Shown here piece by piece: positions 21,773-31,114 of a stretch of 31,862 bases of DNA. The DNA is from an uncultured Clostridia bacterium. GTDB taxonomy: Bacteria > Bacillota > Clostridia > TANB77 > CAG-508. The notes beneath the pieces were generated by a model. The model worked only from the letters and a program-made list of their open reading frames with translations, searched no databases and was not told the DNA's origin. Location of the stretch: positions 1-31,862 of the forward strand of contig CAKOZB010000001.1 of the NCBI GenBank assembly GCA_934131055.1. The letters are read 5' to 3'. Numbering within the stretch: the stretch's first letter is position 1; each line of letters begins with the position of its first letter. Made by a program: the position numbers and the translations under genes.

Positions 21773-23002
21773 TTAATCTTCAAACTTTTTAATTGCAATG
21801 CAGGCATTATGTCCACCAAAGCCCAATGAATTTGATAATACTATATTTAAGTTTTCTTTTTTTGAATCTCCGACAATTAAATTTAAGTCGCACTCTTCGT
21901 CTTTTTCCTTATAATTTATAGTTGGTGGAACAATTCCTTCCTCTATTGCTTTTGTACATATTATTGCCTCTACTGCACCCGCAACTCCAAGCAGATGGCC
22001 TGTGTTTCCTTTTGTTGAACTTACCATTACATCAGTATTGTTTCCAAATACTTTTTTTATTGCTAGAGTCTCTGTTAAATCATTTAAATGAGTAGATGTT
22101 CCATGTGCATTTATATAATCTACTTCATTTGCCGATATTTTGGCATCATCCAGGGCTCTTTGCATTGCACAGGCGCCTCCTTCTCCGTCAGGACATGGTG
22201 ATGTTATATGATATGCATCTGTTGTTGCTCCAAAACCGATTACTTCTCCGTATATATTTGCATTTCTGCGTTTTGCATGTTCTAGTTCTTCTAGCACAAC
22301 AATTCCAGCACCTTCTCCCATTACAAAACCGTTTCTTCGCTTATCAAAAGGAATGCTTGCTCTATTTTTATCTGTTTCAAATGATAATGCCTTCATATTT
22401 TCGAATCCAGCAATTCCAACCTCACATATAGCAGCCTCTGCTCCACCTGCTATAACAACATCTTCAAGTCCTAATTTGATTGTTTTATATGCTTCTCCAA
22501 TCGCATGAGTTGAAGATGCACAAGCAGTTAAAATAGACATTGATTCTCCTTTAAAACCAAATTCAATTGCTATATTTCCAGCAGCCATATTCGCTATTGA
22601 CATTGGAATAAACATTGGAGATACTCTTTTATTGCCTTTTTCGTTGTCTATTCTACATTGTTCTTGGATAGTAGTAAGCCCTCCAATTCCTGAACTTACA
22701 AATATTCCAACTCTATTAAAATCTGTATTTTCTTTTGAAATTTCACTAGATTTTACAGCCTCTCTTGCTGCAATTATTGCAAATTGAGAATATCTATCTA
22801 ATCTTTTTGCCTGCTTTGCATCAAAATATTCAAGTGCATCGTATTTTTTTACTTCAGCAGCGAGCTTAGTTTTGAAGTTTTCTGTGTTAAATAAAGTAAT
22901 TTCATCTATTCCACATTTCTGTTCCTTTATTGAATTCCAGGTGTCTTCAACATTGTTTCCAATTGGAGTTATCGCACCTAATCCTGTTATAACAACTTCC
23001 AT
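21773..23002 (-). CDS. fabF: 3-oxoacyl-[ACP] synthase II (FabF)
   Basis: 409 residues, the elongating condensing enzyme. The thiolase-fold triad is complete: Cys161 in TACASS, His300 in NAHGTSTHLND, His336 in KGNTGHLLG. The gatekeeper-containing end NSLGFGGHNACIAIKKF is normal. The N terminus MEVVITGLGAITPIGNN fixes the start, with a ribosome site AGAGAGGAATGGA just before ATG 23002. It follows fabG at 72 bases and precedes accB at 28. No fabH (initiating synthase) is found in the window. Confidence 0.97.
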   Translation of the reverse strand: MEVVITGLGAITPIGNNVEDTWNSIKEQKCGIDEITLFNTENFKTKLAAEVKKYDALEYFDAKQAKRLDRYSQFAIIAAREAVKSSEISKENTDFNRVGIFVSSGIGGLTTIQEQCRIDNEKGNKRVSPMFIPMSIANMAAGNIAIEFGFKGESMSILTACASSTHAIGEAYKTIKLGLEDVVIAGGAEAAICEVGIAGFENMKALSFETDKNRASIPFDKRRNGFVMGEGAGIVVLEELEHAKRRNANIYGEVIGFGATTDAYHITSPCPDGEGGACAMQRALDDAKISANEVDYINAHGTSTHLNDLTETLAIKKVFGNNTDVMVSSTKGNTGHLLGVAGAVEAIICTKAIEEGIVPPTINYKEKDEECDLNLIVGDSKKENLNIVLSNSLGFGGHNACIAIKKFED

Positions 23003-23074
23003 TCCTCTCTAACCGATTTTACTCTTTACCAGCGTTTTTAATAAGACTGGTTAAGTATTTCTATTTTTGTAAAA

Positions 23075-23809
23075 TTACATTAACATTCCACCATCTACAT
23101 TAATAACTTGTCCTGTTATGTATGAGCTTTGTTCTCCTGCCAAAAATTTTACAACATTTGCTACGTCTTCCGGCGTTCCCATTCTGCGTAATGGTATATT
23201 TTTTGCAATTTCTTCTTTTACTTCTTGTTTCAAAACATCTGTCATTTGTGTTTCTATAAATCCTGGTGCTACCGCATTTACCAAAATGTTTCTACTTGCG
23301 ACTTCTTTTGCCAAACTCTTTGTAAATCCTATTATTCCTGCTTTAGAAGCCGAATAGTTTGTTTGACCGGCATTTCCGCTTACTCCAACCACCGAAGAAA
23401 TGTTTATAATCCTTCCACTTCTTTGTTTTATCATGTATGGTATTATGTTTTTTGTTACATTGAATGTGCCTACAAGATTAACATTTATAACATCTTCAAA
23501 ATCCTCTTTTTTCATTCTCATCAATAATGCATCCTTTGTAATCCCTGCATTATTTACTAAAACGTCAATCTTTCCAAATTCATTTATAATCTGGTTTACC
23601 ATATTTGCAGTATCATCAAAAATTGATACATCACCTTTTACTGGCAAGCATCTTACATTTAACTCTTTTATTTGCTTCTTTATATTTTCTAAATCTTCAT
23701 TTTCTTTTCTGTAATTAAATGCAATGTCATAACCATCTTTTGCAAATTCTATTGCAATTTGCTTTCCAATCCCTCTGGTTGCTCCTGTTATAAATGCTAC
23801 TTTAGCCAT
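23075..23809 (-). CDS. fabG: 3-oxoacyl-[ACP] reductase FabG
   Basis: 244 residues, NADPH-dependent SDR. TGATRGIG (9-16) is the cofactor loop, NNAG at 86-89, and the catalytic triad is Ser139, Tyr152 and Lys156 in GQTNYSASKAGIIG. The terminal GQVINVDGGMLM is standard. It starts only 1 base before the fabD stop codon, so the two are translationally coupled. Confidence 0.97.
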   Translation of the reverse strand: MAKVAFITGATRGIGKQIAIEFAKDGYDIAFNYRKENEDLENIKKQIKELNVRCLPVKGDVSIFDDTANMVNQIINEFGKIDVLVNNAGITKDALLMRMKKEDFEDVINVNLVGTFNVTKNIIPYMIKQRSGRIINISSVVGVSGNAGQTNYSASKAGIIGFTKSLAKEVASRNILVNAVAPGFIETQMTDVLKQEVKEEIAKNIPLRRMGTPEDVANVVKFLAGEQSSYITGQVINVDGGMLM

Positions 23810-23810
23810 T

Positions 23811-24740
23811 TTATTTAACCTCCTTAATTACTTGCTCTAAGCTTGGTACATCATTTATGTTCATTATTTTTACATTTTCAAACTTCATTCTTTTTACGAA
23901 ACCACTTAAAGTTTTTCCTGGGCCAATTTCTATGAATGTGTCTACCCCACTTTCATACATTGTTTTTAAGCATTCCGTAAACCTTACCGGATTCATTATA
24001 TGTTTTGCCAAAATTTCAGATATATTGTCCTTTTCTTCATAATACTTTCCATCTAAATTCTTTATTACTATAGAATTTTTCGAGTTTATACTTATCTTAT
24101 CTAATTCCATCTTCAATTCTCTTGAACACTCACCTAATTTTTCTGTATGAAATGGTCCTGAAGTGTTAAGCAGACTTACCTTCTTAGCTCCTGCTTTTGT
24201 TGCCTCTTCTCCAGCATTTAACACAGCCTGTTCTTCACCAGAAACCACAACTTGTCCAAGTGTATTATAATTTGCTGGCTTTACAAAACCAGATGAAATA
24301 TTTTTGCAAATTTCTTCTACAGTTGCTTCATCTAGGCCGAGTATTGCAGCCATTTTCCAATTTCCTGTCGGAGTAAAATTTTGCATTATTTTCCCTCTTT
24401 TAGAAACTATATTTATTCCATCTTCTATATTAAAAACACCATCTTCTATTAAAGCTGTATATTCTCCAAGGCTTAGTCCTGCCATCGCATCTGGTACAAT
24501 TCCATTTTTCTTTAATATTTGCGATATTCCTAAACATTCTATTAAAATGGCAAGTTGTGTATTTTGAGTCTTATTAAGTTCAACATCTGGGCCAGCAAAA
24601 CTAATTTTAGCAATATCTATTCCAGTTATTTTTTCTGCGTATTCATATAATTTTTTTATTTCTATAAAATTTTCATACAGGTCTTTGCCCATTCCAACAG
24701 ATTGTGAACCTTGCCCAGAAAATAAAAATCCAATTTTCAT
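23811..24740 (-). CDS. fabD: Malonyl-CoA:ACP transacylase FabD
   Basis: 309 residues. Transfers malonyl groups to acyl carrier protein. FLFSGQGSQSVGMG (5-18), the nucleophile Ser90 in GLSLGEYTAL, the catalytic His198 in GPFHTEKLG, and the late IEIGPGKTLSGFVKR all fit FabD. It is the first gene of the contiguous fab block. The 97-base gap upstream, after birA, holds two hairpins and no convincing promoter. AAAGGAGC precedes ATG 24740. Confidence 0.97.
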   Translation of the reverse strand: MKIGFLFSGQGSQSVGMGKDLYENFIEIKKLYEYAEKITGIDIAKISFAGPDVELNKTQNTQLAILIECLGISQILKKNGIVPDAMAGLSLGEYTALIEDGVFNIEDGINIVSKRGKIMQNFTPTGNWKMAAILGLDEATVEEICKNISSGFVKPANYNTLGQVVVSGEEQAVLNAGEEATKAGAKKVSLLNTSGPFHTEKLGECSRELKMELDKISINSKNSIVIKNLDGKYYEEKDNISEILAKHIMNPVRFTECLKTMYESGVDTFIEIGPGKTLSGFVKRMKFENVKIMNINDVPSLEQVIKEVK

Positions 24741-24770
24741 AGTTTATCTTGCTCCTTTCTTACAATTTGA

Positions 24771-24836
24771 CTGAAAAATTTGTAAATATTTTTCAGCCAT
24801 TATTCATCTACTAGCACTGCATATGTTGATGTGCTA
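24771..24836 (-). other. Two hairpins between birA and fabD
   Basis: CTGAAAAAT / ATTTTTCAG (24771-24796) is a 9-bp inverted repeat with an 8-nt loop. TAGCAC / GTGCTA (about 24811-24835) forms another, right after the birA stop. They could attenuate read-through into the fab block or be an operator. No known FapR or FabT site was recognised. Confidence 0.4.
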
Positions 24837-24837
24837 T

Positions 24838-25425
24838 TTAGTCTTCGTTCTTTGAAATCCTTGTCTCTAGCATTTTTTCAAATCTATTACAAAATTTTGA
24901 TATTATTTTTTCTCTATCAATGTCGATTCCAGTTTCTTTTTTTATTGATGTTGCAATCTGCTTTATATCTTCTGAAAAGTGTATTTTGCAAGTATTTATT
25001 CCTATTCCAATAACTAAAAATTTAGTTATTCCATTCTCAACTTTAGATTGTGTTAATATTCCTCCAACTTTTTTGTCGTTAAGCATTAGGTCGTTTGGAT
25101 GCTTGATTGTAAGTTTTACTTTATACAAATCTTCAAATATTTTCTGTAGTATTGTGGCCATGTCTATTGTTATTCCTTCTAATCTCTCTGGTTTGTCATC
25201 TATCTTTACATAGAAAGAAAATGCAATATTTTCAGTTTCGTCTGTGTGCCATACTCTTCCGTGAGTTCCCTGCCCATTGGTTTGAATGTTACTCATCACA
25301 AGCATTCCGTCTGTTATGTTTTTTGACTCTATGAGCCTCCAAATTTCACTTTGTGTGGAGTCAATTTTCTCATAATACTTAAAATTTTGTCCCAATTTAT
25401 TGGTTTTCAGATTTATTAATTTCAT
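24838..25425 (-). CDS. birA: Biotin-[acetyl-CoA-carboxylase] ligase BirA (catalytic core only)
   Basis: 195 residues. Attaches biotin to the AccB lysine through biotinyl-AMP. Catalytic motifs: GQGTHGRVW (51-59, the GRGRxGR-type loop with two changes), KHPNDLMLNDKKVGGIL (108-124) with the lysines that contact biotinyl-AMP, and VIGIGINT (138-145). There is no N-terminal helix-turn-helix, so it is not a repressor. It is also short at the C terminus, apparently lacking the small SH3-like domain. Its start lies inside the end of the upstream ligase gene (29-base overlap), suggesting coupled translation. It lies directly before the acc/fab block that makes its substrate. Confidence 0.92.
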   Translation of the reverse strand: MKLINLKTNKLGQNFKYYEKIDSTQSEIWRLIESKNITDGMLVMSNIQTNGQGTHGRVWHTDETENIAFSFYVKIDDKPERLEGITIDMATILQKIFEDLYKVKLTIKHPNDLMLNDKKVGGILTQSKVENGITKFLVIGIGINTCKIHFSEDIKQIATSIKKETGIDIDREKIISKFCNRFEKMLETRISKNED

Positions 25426-27127
25426 CCAAATTTGCCTGCCTCTTTATCTTATTCGTTGTCGTTTTTATTAATGGTTCTTCCGTCAAAATTATACCTCTAA
25501 TTGCTTTATATTTTGGCATTTGTGTGTTAATTATCTTTATCTTTCCTGCTAATGTTTTTCGTATTTCTTCATCAGTAGTTGCTCCATAAACATCTTTTAA
25601 AATCTCTCTGTCAAATACTATTTTTACATTTATCTTAATATCATTTTTATCACTACTTTGTTGCTTTCCAAATATAAAAGATTCTTTTACGCCTTCTATC
25701 TTGTTTACCAAACATTCCATTTCTTCTGGGAATATATTCTTACCATTTTTTAGTACTATTACGCTTTTCTTTCTACCACAGATAAATATGTAACCTTCGT
25801 CATCTATTTTAGCTAAATCTCCGGTATGGAACCATTCTCCCTCGAAAGCATCCTTAGTAGCTTGTTCATCATTGTAATAACATAATGCAACATTTGGTCC
25901 CTTTACCAACAATTCTCCCATTCCATCTTTATCTGTATTTGCAAGTTTAACCTCTATACCTGGAATAGCCTTACCAATCGATCCAGTTCTGTACTCTTTA
26001 TTCGTTCCAACAGCCACTACCGGAGACGTTTCCGTTAAGCCATATCCTTGCACAATATTTATTCCAAGTAATCTGTACCTTGCTTCTATTTCAGAATCTA
26101 AAGCTGCTGCTCCACTTATAAATAATTTAATATTTCCGCCTATTAGATTGTGAATTTCCTTAAAAGCCTGTTTTCTTTCTTCCATTGATGAATTTTTATA
26201 TTCTTCTTTTCTTAATATTTCTTCTAATTTTCCTTGCTTTTCTAAATTCTTTCTAATCATCATAAAAATTCTCTCATAAATTCCTGGAACACAAGACATA
26301 ACTGTAACCTTATATTCATTTAAATTTTCTACAACATGCCTTACTCCATCGCAGAAAACTGTTTGAGCACCTTTATAAAGCGAAAATAAAAAACCTACGG
26401 TGCATTCAAAAACATGATGAATTGGCAATATTGAAAGTATAGTATCTGTTGAATTTACATCTAGAACACTTCCAATTGCCATCAAATTAGAACTTATATT
26501 TTTATGTGATAACGCAACCACCTTTGAATTTGATGTAGTTCCTGAAGTAAATAACATTATACTCATCTCATCAGCATTTATCTTTGCATCTATAAACTCT
26601 TTATTACCTTGTTTTACCAGCTCTTTACCTTGTTTTATCAATTCTTGCATTGAATAAATTCCGTCTGTATTTTCTAAATTGTCCATTGATATTAGGTGTT
26701 TTAATTTATTCTCTGGGCTACTTTTTATTCTTGTTAGTATTTCCTCATATTTATTAGAATAGAAAATAGCTTCAATCTGAGAGCGTTCTATCAAATTTTC
26801 AAGTTCATTTTCTGGAAGTGCCTTATCTAATGGTACAACTGTTCCTGTTACACAAACTACCGAAAGATACTCTATCTCCCACTCATATCTATTTTCTCCT
26901 ATTATTGCTATTCTTTTGCCTTTAAGCCCTATATCTATTAATGCTGTTCCTAGAGCATCTATCATATTTCTAACTTCTTTATGTGTTATAACCTTATAAT
27001 TTGGTTGTATATTCTCATCTTTTTGCTTTATTTTATATGCCGGTTTATCTCCATATAATTCTTTTGTTTTGTTCAGCATATCCTTTAAGTCTGTAATTTC
27101 TATTGTTTCATATAATTTTTCTGACAT
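25397..27127 (-). CDS. AMP-forming acyl-CoA (or acyl-ACP) synthetase
   Basis: A 576-residue ANL-superfamily ligase that activates a fatty acid with ATP and joins it to CoA or ACP. Motifs: LFTSGTTSNSKVVALSHKN (P-loop, about 201-219), VQGYGLTETSPVVAVG, GEWFHTGDLAKIDDEGYIF, and the hinge and C-terminal lysine region GRKKSVIVLKNGKNIFPEE. NKIKR near the end is typical of long-chain ligases. ATG 27127 is chosen because AAAGGAGGAATAT directly precedes it; the longer frame to 27166 has no such site. It overlaps birA by 29 bases and lies upstream of the fatty-acid block, so recycling exogenous or membrane-derived fatty acids is the likely role. Acyl-ACP ligase activity cannot be excluded. A weak promoter (AGGACA-17-TATAAA) lies upstream. 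Confidence 0.9.
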   Translation of the reverse strand: MSEKLYETIEITDLKDMLNKTKELYGDKPAYKIKQKDENIQPNYKVITHKEVRNMIDALGTALIDIGLKGKRIAIIGENRYEWEIEYLSVVCVTGTVVPLDKALPENELENLIERSQIEAIFYSNKYEEILTRIKSSPENKLKHLISMDNLENTDGIYSMQELIKQGKELVKQGNKEFIDAKINADEMSIMLFTSGTTSNSKVVALSHKNISSNLMAIGSVLDVNSTDTILSILPIHHVFECTVGFLFSLYKGAQTVFCDGVRHVVENLNEYKVTVMSCVPGIYERIFMMIRKNLEKQGKLEEILRKEEYKNSSMEERKQAFKEIHNLIGGNIKLFISGAAALDSEIEARYRLLGINIVQGYGLTETSPVVAVGTNKEYRTGSIGKAIPGIEVKLANTDKDGMGELLVKGPNVALCYYNDEQATKDAFEGEWFHTGDLAKIDDEGYIFICGRKKSVIVLKNGKNIFPEEMECLVNKIEGVKESFIFGKQQSSDKNDIKINVKIVFDREILKDVYGATTDEEIRKTLAGKIKIINTQMPKYKAIRGIILTEEPLIKTTTNKIKRQANLDEINKSENQ

Positions 27128-27228
27128 ATATTCCTCCTTTGAATTTGCAATATTTTTATACCACAAATTGTAGTAAATGTCCTTAGACTGAAAGGTCAGT
27201 TCAAATTTATTATTTGGGCAATTTCTGC

Positions 27229-27290
27229 AAAAAAAGACTCTGAATCCGTGTTGTTCCGTTTTATTTGAACAACTTTAAGTTTCAGAATCT
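27229..27290 (-). terminator. Terminator of the DHH phosphoesterase gene
   Basis: Two-part stem: GATTCTGAA with TTCAGAGTC (one G.U) and GTTGTTC with GAACAAC, followed on the minus strand by seven T (27229-27235). It begins 13 bases after the stop at 27303. Confidence 0.85.
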
Positions 27291-27302
27291 TCTCTTTTAT
27301 TC

Positions 27303-28217
27303 TTAATTTGCAAGCATCAAATTTAATCTTTTTATTATTTCTTTTCTCTGTACCAATTTTGAATTTTTGTATATATTATTCTTTATTTCATATCCAAATT
27401 TGTCTCTTATGAATTTATCAGTATTCTCGTTAGGAGAAAATAGAATTGAATATCCGCCTATCGTATCGATTATGTTTATTATCAAACAGTCATACTTAAA
27501 TTTATCAATTAAATAATTGCAAACAGCCATCAATTCTTCCTTATTGTCTGCGATAAACTTTTCTGCATCAACTATTTCTAGCTGGCCAACAGTCATTCTA
27601 ATATCCCCACACTCTAGAGGAATTTCTGCTTCTACCTCATTTTTTAGAGATGATTTAAATACGGACTTGGCTCTAAATATTTCTTCTATTTTCTCTTTGC
27701 TTATTTCCTTGCATTGTTCTTCCAGCCATTTCGCAACTTCTATGTCTCTTTGTGATGTGTTAGAAGATTTTAAAGCAAAAGAATTTGACATTATTCCGTA
27801 ATATAAAAGTATTGCGGAATTTCTAGAAATAGGTATGTGGTTTTGTCTAAATCTATCGGCAACTAAAGTAGCTGCAGCACCAATTTCTTCAATCTCAAAT
27901 ATCACATTTTCAGGCAATTTTTCTCTAATTCTATGATGGTCTATTATTTCAACAACTCTACTTGCATCTACAAATGGTGCAAGTCTTGGATTGTTTGTAT
28001 CCACCAATACGATATTTGCATCTTTTTCAATTTCGTCTACTGAATCCAATTCTATTCCAAACATATCACATACAATATGTGGCTCAGTTTTGATATTTTC
28101 ACGAACATAATATCTGCTTTCTTTGCCTGTTTTATTAAGATATTCTGAGTATGCATACATTGAAGATATTCCATCTAAGTCCGGATGTTCGTATGATGTT
28201 ACAATATATTTTTCCAT
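27303..28217 (-). CDS. DHH/DHHA2-family phosphoesterase (manganese pyrophosphatase-like)
   Basis: 304 residues. The N-terminal DHH domain shows HPDLDGISS (11-19) with metal-binding His11, Asp13 and Asp15, then LVDTNNP (71-77), and EIIDHHRI (90-97) with the name-giving DHH. The C-terminal region (about 185-300) fits DHHA2, as in family II inorganic pyrophosphatases and yeast-type exopolyphosphatases. In family II PPases the second motif is usually DHNE; here it is DTNN. The substrate may therefore differ from pyrophosphate. Metal-dependent cleavage of a P-O-P or short polyphosphate bond is the safest statement. It follows valS by 111 bases on the same strand, with a hairpin in the gap. Confidence 0.8.
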   Translation of the reverse strand: MEKYIVTSYEHPDLDGISSMYAYSEYLNKTGKESRYYVRENIKTEPHIVCDMFGIELDSVDEIEKDANIVLVDTNNPRLAPFVDASRVVEIIDHHRIREKLPENVIFEIEEIGAAATLVADRFRQNHIPISRNSAILLYYGIMSNSFALKSSNTSQRDIEVAKWLEEQCKEISKEKIEEIFRAKSVFKSSLKNEVEAEIPLECGDIRMTVGQLEIVDAEKFIADNKEELMAVCNYLIDKFKYDCLIINIIDTIGGYSILFSPNENTDKFIRDKFGYEIKNNIYKNSKLVQRKEIIKRLNLMLAN

Positions 28218-28229
28218 TTATATACCTAA

Positions 28230-28255
28230 GCCCCAATATTGTGTAATATTGAGGC
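28230..28255 (-). other. Hairpin between valS and the DHH gene
   Basis: GCCCCAATATT / AATATTGAGGC, an 11-bp stem with one G.U in RNA and a 4-nt loop, 13 bases before ATG 28217. No T-run follows on the minus strand. It may stabilise or separate mRNAs rather than terminate. Confidence 0.5.
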
Positions 28256-28328
28256 TTTCCTTTCTTCTATAATTTATAGTTTTACTGTAAATTTTCAATT
28301 AATTTTTTACTAATTGGCTAATCCTTTT

Positions 28329-31016
28329 CTAAATTTGTTCTAATCTCTTTATTGTGTCTTCTAGCATTTCTTTGTATTTTTGCATTTTTTCTTTTTCCTC
28401 TTGAACTTTAGCCTCTGGAGCCTTGTTTATAAATCCAGGATTTGAAAGCATTTTTGTACTTCTTGCAACCTCTGCTTCAAGTCTTGTTTTTTCAGCCTCT
28501 AGCTTTGCCCTTTCCTCAGCTAAATCAACTAATTCTTCTGATGGAATGAATGCTTTTATTCCGTCTGCAAGCAATGTTACAACATGTTTTGGTATGTTTG
28601 TTTCATCTTTTTCTATCTCAATCTTAGAAGCAAATCCAAGTTTTTCAAGCCATGATTTAGAATTTTCTATTAATGTCTTGTATTCATCATCATCTATTAC
28701 AAAAATTAATTCAGATTTCTTAGATGGATGAACATTCATGTTTGTTCTTGTATTTCTAATTTGAATTATTATTTTTTTGATTTCTTCTAGATGATATTCT
28801 TCTTTCTCAAACTCATATTCCTCGCAATATGTTGGCCAAGCCGAAATCATTATGCTCTCGTCATTTGTATATAGCTCATCATATATTTTCTCAGTTATGA
28901 ATGGCATAATTGGGTGTAATAATTTTAATATATCTCCTAATACCTTGTTTAGAACTTTTTGAGCTGTTATTCTTGATTCTACAGCTTTTTCATCTGTATT
29001 CTCTTTGTTATATAAACGAGGTTTTACAATTTCAATATACCAATCGCAGAATTCATTCCATGTGAAATCGTATATTTTTTGAGCATATACTCCCATGTCG
29101 AAATTCTCTAGATTTGCTGTAGCTTCTTTTATTAGTGTATTTAATTTAGACAAAATCCATTTATCTTCGTACTCTAATTTTGAAACATCTATATCCATTA
29201 TTGATGATTGTACATTTTCTTCTCCGTCCCCAGATTGTACAATGTTCATAAGAACGAATTTTGATGCGTTCCATAGTTTGTTTGCAAAGTTTGAAGCTGA
29301 TTCTAGTTTTTCTGGCATGTATCTTATGTCATTTCCTGGTGTTATTCCCATTATTAATGATAGACGTAAGGCGTCTGTTCCATATTTGTCTATTATTTCT
29401 AATGGATCTATTCCATTTCCTAAACTCTTAGACATTTTTCTGCCTTGAGCGTCTCTTACAATTCCATGTATTAATACATCTTTAAATGGCACTTCTCCTG
29501 TGTGTTCTATTCCCGAGAACATCATTCTTATTACCCAGAAGAATATTATGTCATATCCTGTTACTAATGTTGAAGTTGGATAGAAGTATTTGAAGTCTTC
29601 TGTTTGTTCTGGCCAACCAAGTGTTGAGAATGGCCATAATGCAGAGCTGAACCAAGTATCTAATGTATCTTCATCTTGATGCAAGTGTGTGCTTCCACAT
29701 TTATCGCATTTTGCTGGCATTTCTTTTCCAACCATTATTTCCCCGCAGTCATCACAGTAATATGCAGGTATTCTATGTCCCCACCATAATTGTCTTGATA
29801 TACACCAATCTTTGATATTTTCTAACCAATTGAAATATGTTTTATCAAATCTTTCTGGTATAAATTTTGTTTTTCCACTCTTTACGGCTTCTATTGCTGG
29901 TTTTGCAAGTGGTTCCATTTTTACAAACCATTGTTTCGAAATCATTGGCTCTATTGTTTGATGGCATCTATAACATTTTCCTACATCATGTGTGTAGTCT
30001 TCTATTTTTATTAGCGCACCAATTTCTTGCAATTTTTCTACTATACGTTTTCTTGCTTCATATATATCTAATCCAGCAAATTCAGGAACTATATCATTCA
30101 TTATTCCATTTTCATCAAATACTTTTATCATTTCTAGATTATTATCTAATCCTGCTTGATAATCGTTTACGTCATGTGCAGGAGTAAGCTTTACCGCACC
30201 TGTTCCGAACTCTGTCTCAACAAAATCTGCTGCAATTATTGGAATTTCTCTTCCTACTATTGGAAGCACAACTGTCTTTCCAATGTAAGCCTTATATCTT
30301 TCATCATTTGGATTTACTGCAACACCAGTGTCTCCAAGCATTGTTTCTGGTCTTGTTGTGGCAACTATTAAATATTTTCCTTCTTCTCCTTTTATTGGAT
30401 ATTTAATATGCCACAAATGAGTTGGTTCTTGCTCGTATTCAACTTCCGAATCTGAAATTGATGTATGGCAAGTTGGGCACCAGTTTATCATTCTTTCGCC
30501 TCTATATATTAAACCTTTATTGTACAAATTGATAAATACAGTTTGAACAGCATTAGAAAGACCTTCGTCTAGAGTAAACCTTTCTCTTGACCAGTCGCAT
30601 GAACTGCCAAGTTTTCTAATTTGCTTTGTAATTATTCCGCCGTACTCCTTTTTCCAGTCCCAAGCTCTTTTTAAGAATTCTTCTCTACCTAAATCTTCCT
30701 TAGTAATTCCTTCTTCTTTTAATTTGGCAACAATCTTAGCCTCTGTTGCAATAGAAGCGTGGTCTGTTCCTGGAACCCAAAGAGCATTATATCCAGCCAT
30801 TCTCTTATATCTAATTAATATATCTTGCAAAGTCTCATCTAAAGCATGTCCCATGTGTAATCTACCAGTAATGTTTGGTGGTGGAATTACTATTGTATAT
30901 GGCTTTTTAGACTTGTCATTGCTAGGTTTAAAATAGCCTTTCTTCTCCCAATTCTCATAAATTTCATCTTCAAAATCTTTTGGATTAAATTTTCCTTCTA
31001 GTTCGTGTTTACTCAT
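28329..31016 (-). CDS. valS: Valyl-tRNA synthetase
   Basis: 895 residues, class Ia synthetase of full length. GRLHMGHAL (51-59) is the HIGH signature with PPPNITG before it, and KMSKS stands at 527-531. The editing (CP1) domain is present, with ATTRPETMLGDTGVAVNP (219-236) and THDVGKCYRCH. Cysteine pairs at about 180/183, 349/352, 421/424 and 437/440 suggest structural zinc sites. The last 65 residues are a Lys/Glu-rich coiled coil (from about 830), the tRNA-binding arm typical of ValRS. It is controlled by a T-box leader with a valine specifier. GAAGGG precedes ATG 31016. Confidence 0.98.
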   Translation of the reverse strand: MSKHELEGKFNPKDFEDEIYENWEKKGYFKPSNDKSKKPYTIVIPPPNITGRLHMGHALDETLQDILIRYKRMAGYNALWVPGTDHASIATEAKIVAKLKEEGITKEDLGREEFLKRAWDWKKEYGGIITKQIRKLGSSCDWSRERFTLDEGLSNAVQTVFINLYNKGLIYRGERMINWCPTCHTSISDSEVEYEQEPTHLWHIKYPIKGEEGKYLIVATTRPETMLGDTGVAVNPNDERYKAYIGKTVVLPIVGREIPIIAADFVETEFGTGAVKLTPAHDVNDYQAGLDNNLEMIKVFDENGIMNDIVPEFAGLDIYEARKRIVEKLQEIGALIKIEDYTHDVGKCYRCHQTIEPMISKQWFVKMEPLAKPAIEAVKSGKTKFIPERFDKTYFNWLENIKDWCISRQLWWGHRIPAYYCDDCGEIMVGKEMPAKCDKCGSTHLHQDEDTLDTWFSSALWPFSTLGWPEQTEDFKYFYPTSTLVTGYDIIFFWVIRMMFSGIEHTGEVPFKDVLIHGIVRDAQGRKMSKSLGNGIDPLEIIDKYGTDALRLSLIMGITPGNDIRYMPEKLESASNFANKLWNASKFVLMNIVQSGDGEENVQSSIMDIDVSKLEYEDKWILSKLNTLIKEATANLENFDMGVYAQKIYDFTWNEFCDWYIEIVKPRLYNKENTDEKAVESRITAQKVLNKVLGDILKLLHPIMPFITEKIYDELYTNDESIMISAWPTYCEEYEFEKEEYHLEEIKKIIIQIRNTRTNMNVHPSKKSELIFVIDDDEYKTLIENSKSWLEKLGFASKIEIEKDETNIPKHVVTLLADGIKAFIPSEELVDLAEERAKLEAEKTRLEAEVARSTKMLSNPGFINKAPEAKVQEEKEKMQKYKEMLEDTIKRLEQI

Positions 31017-31078
31017 AAAACATCATCCCTTCTTTAAATATTTTGTTTTTTGTTGCAGTAGCATTTTTCATATAAAAC

Positions 31079-31114
31079 AAAAAATCGCCACTTAACTTAA
31101 ATTTAGTTAAGGGC
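31079..31114 (-). terminator. T-box terminator hairpin of valS
   Basis: GCC / GGC and CTTAACT / AGTTAAG arms with a 7-nt loop, followed on the minus strand by TTTTTT (31079-31084). Its 5' arm comes soon after the T-box sequence, so antitermination can compete with it. Confidence 0.9.

Noticed and set aside
27187..27200. ACTGA/TCAGT hairpin upstream of the acyl ligase as a FabT-type operator
   Set aside because: The stem is only 5 bp, with no agreement to a known fatty-acid regulator consensus and no regulator gene nearby.
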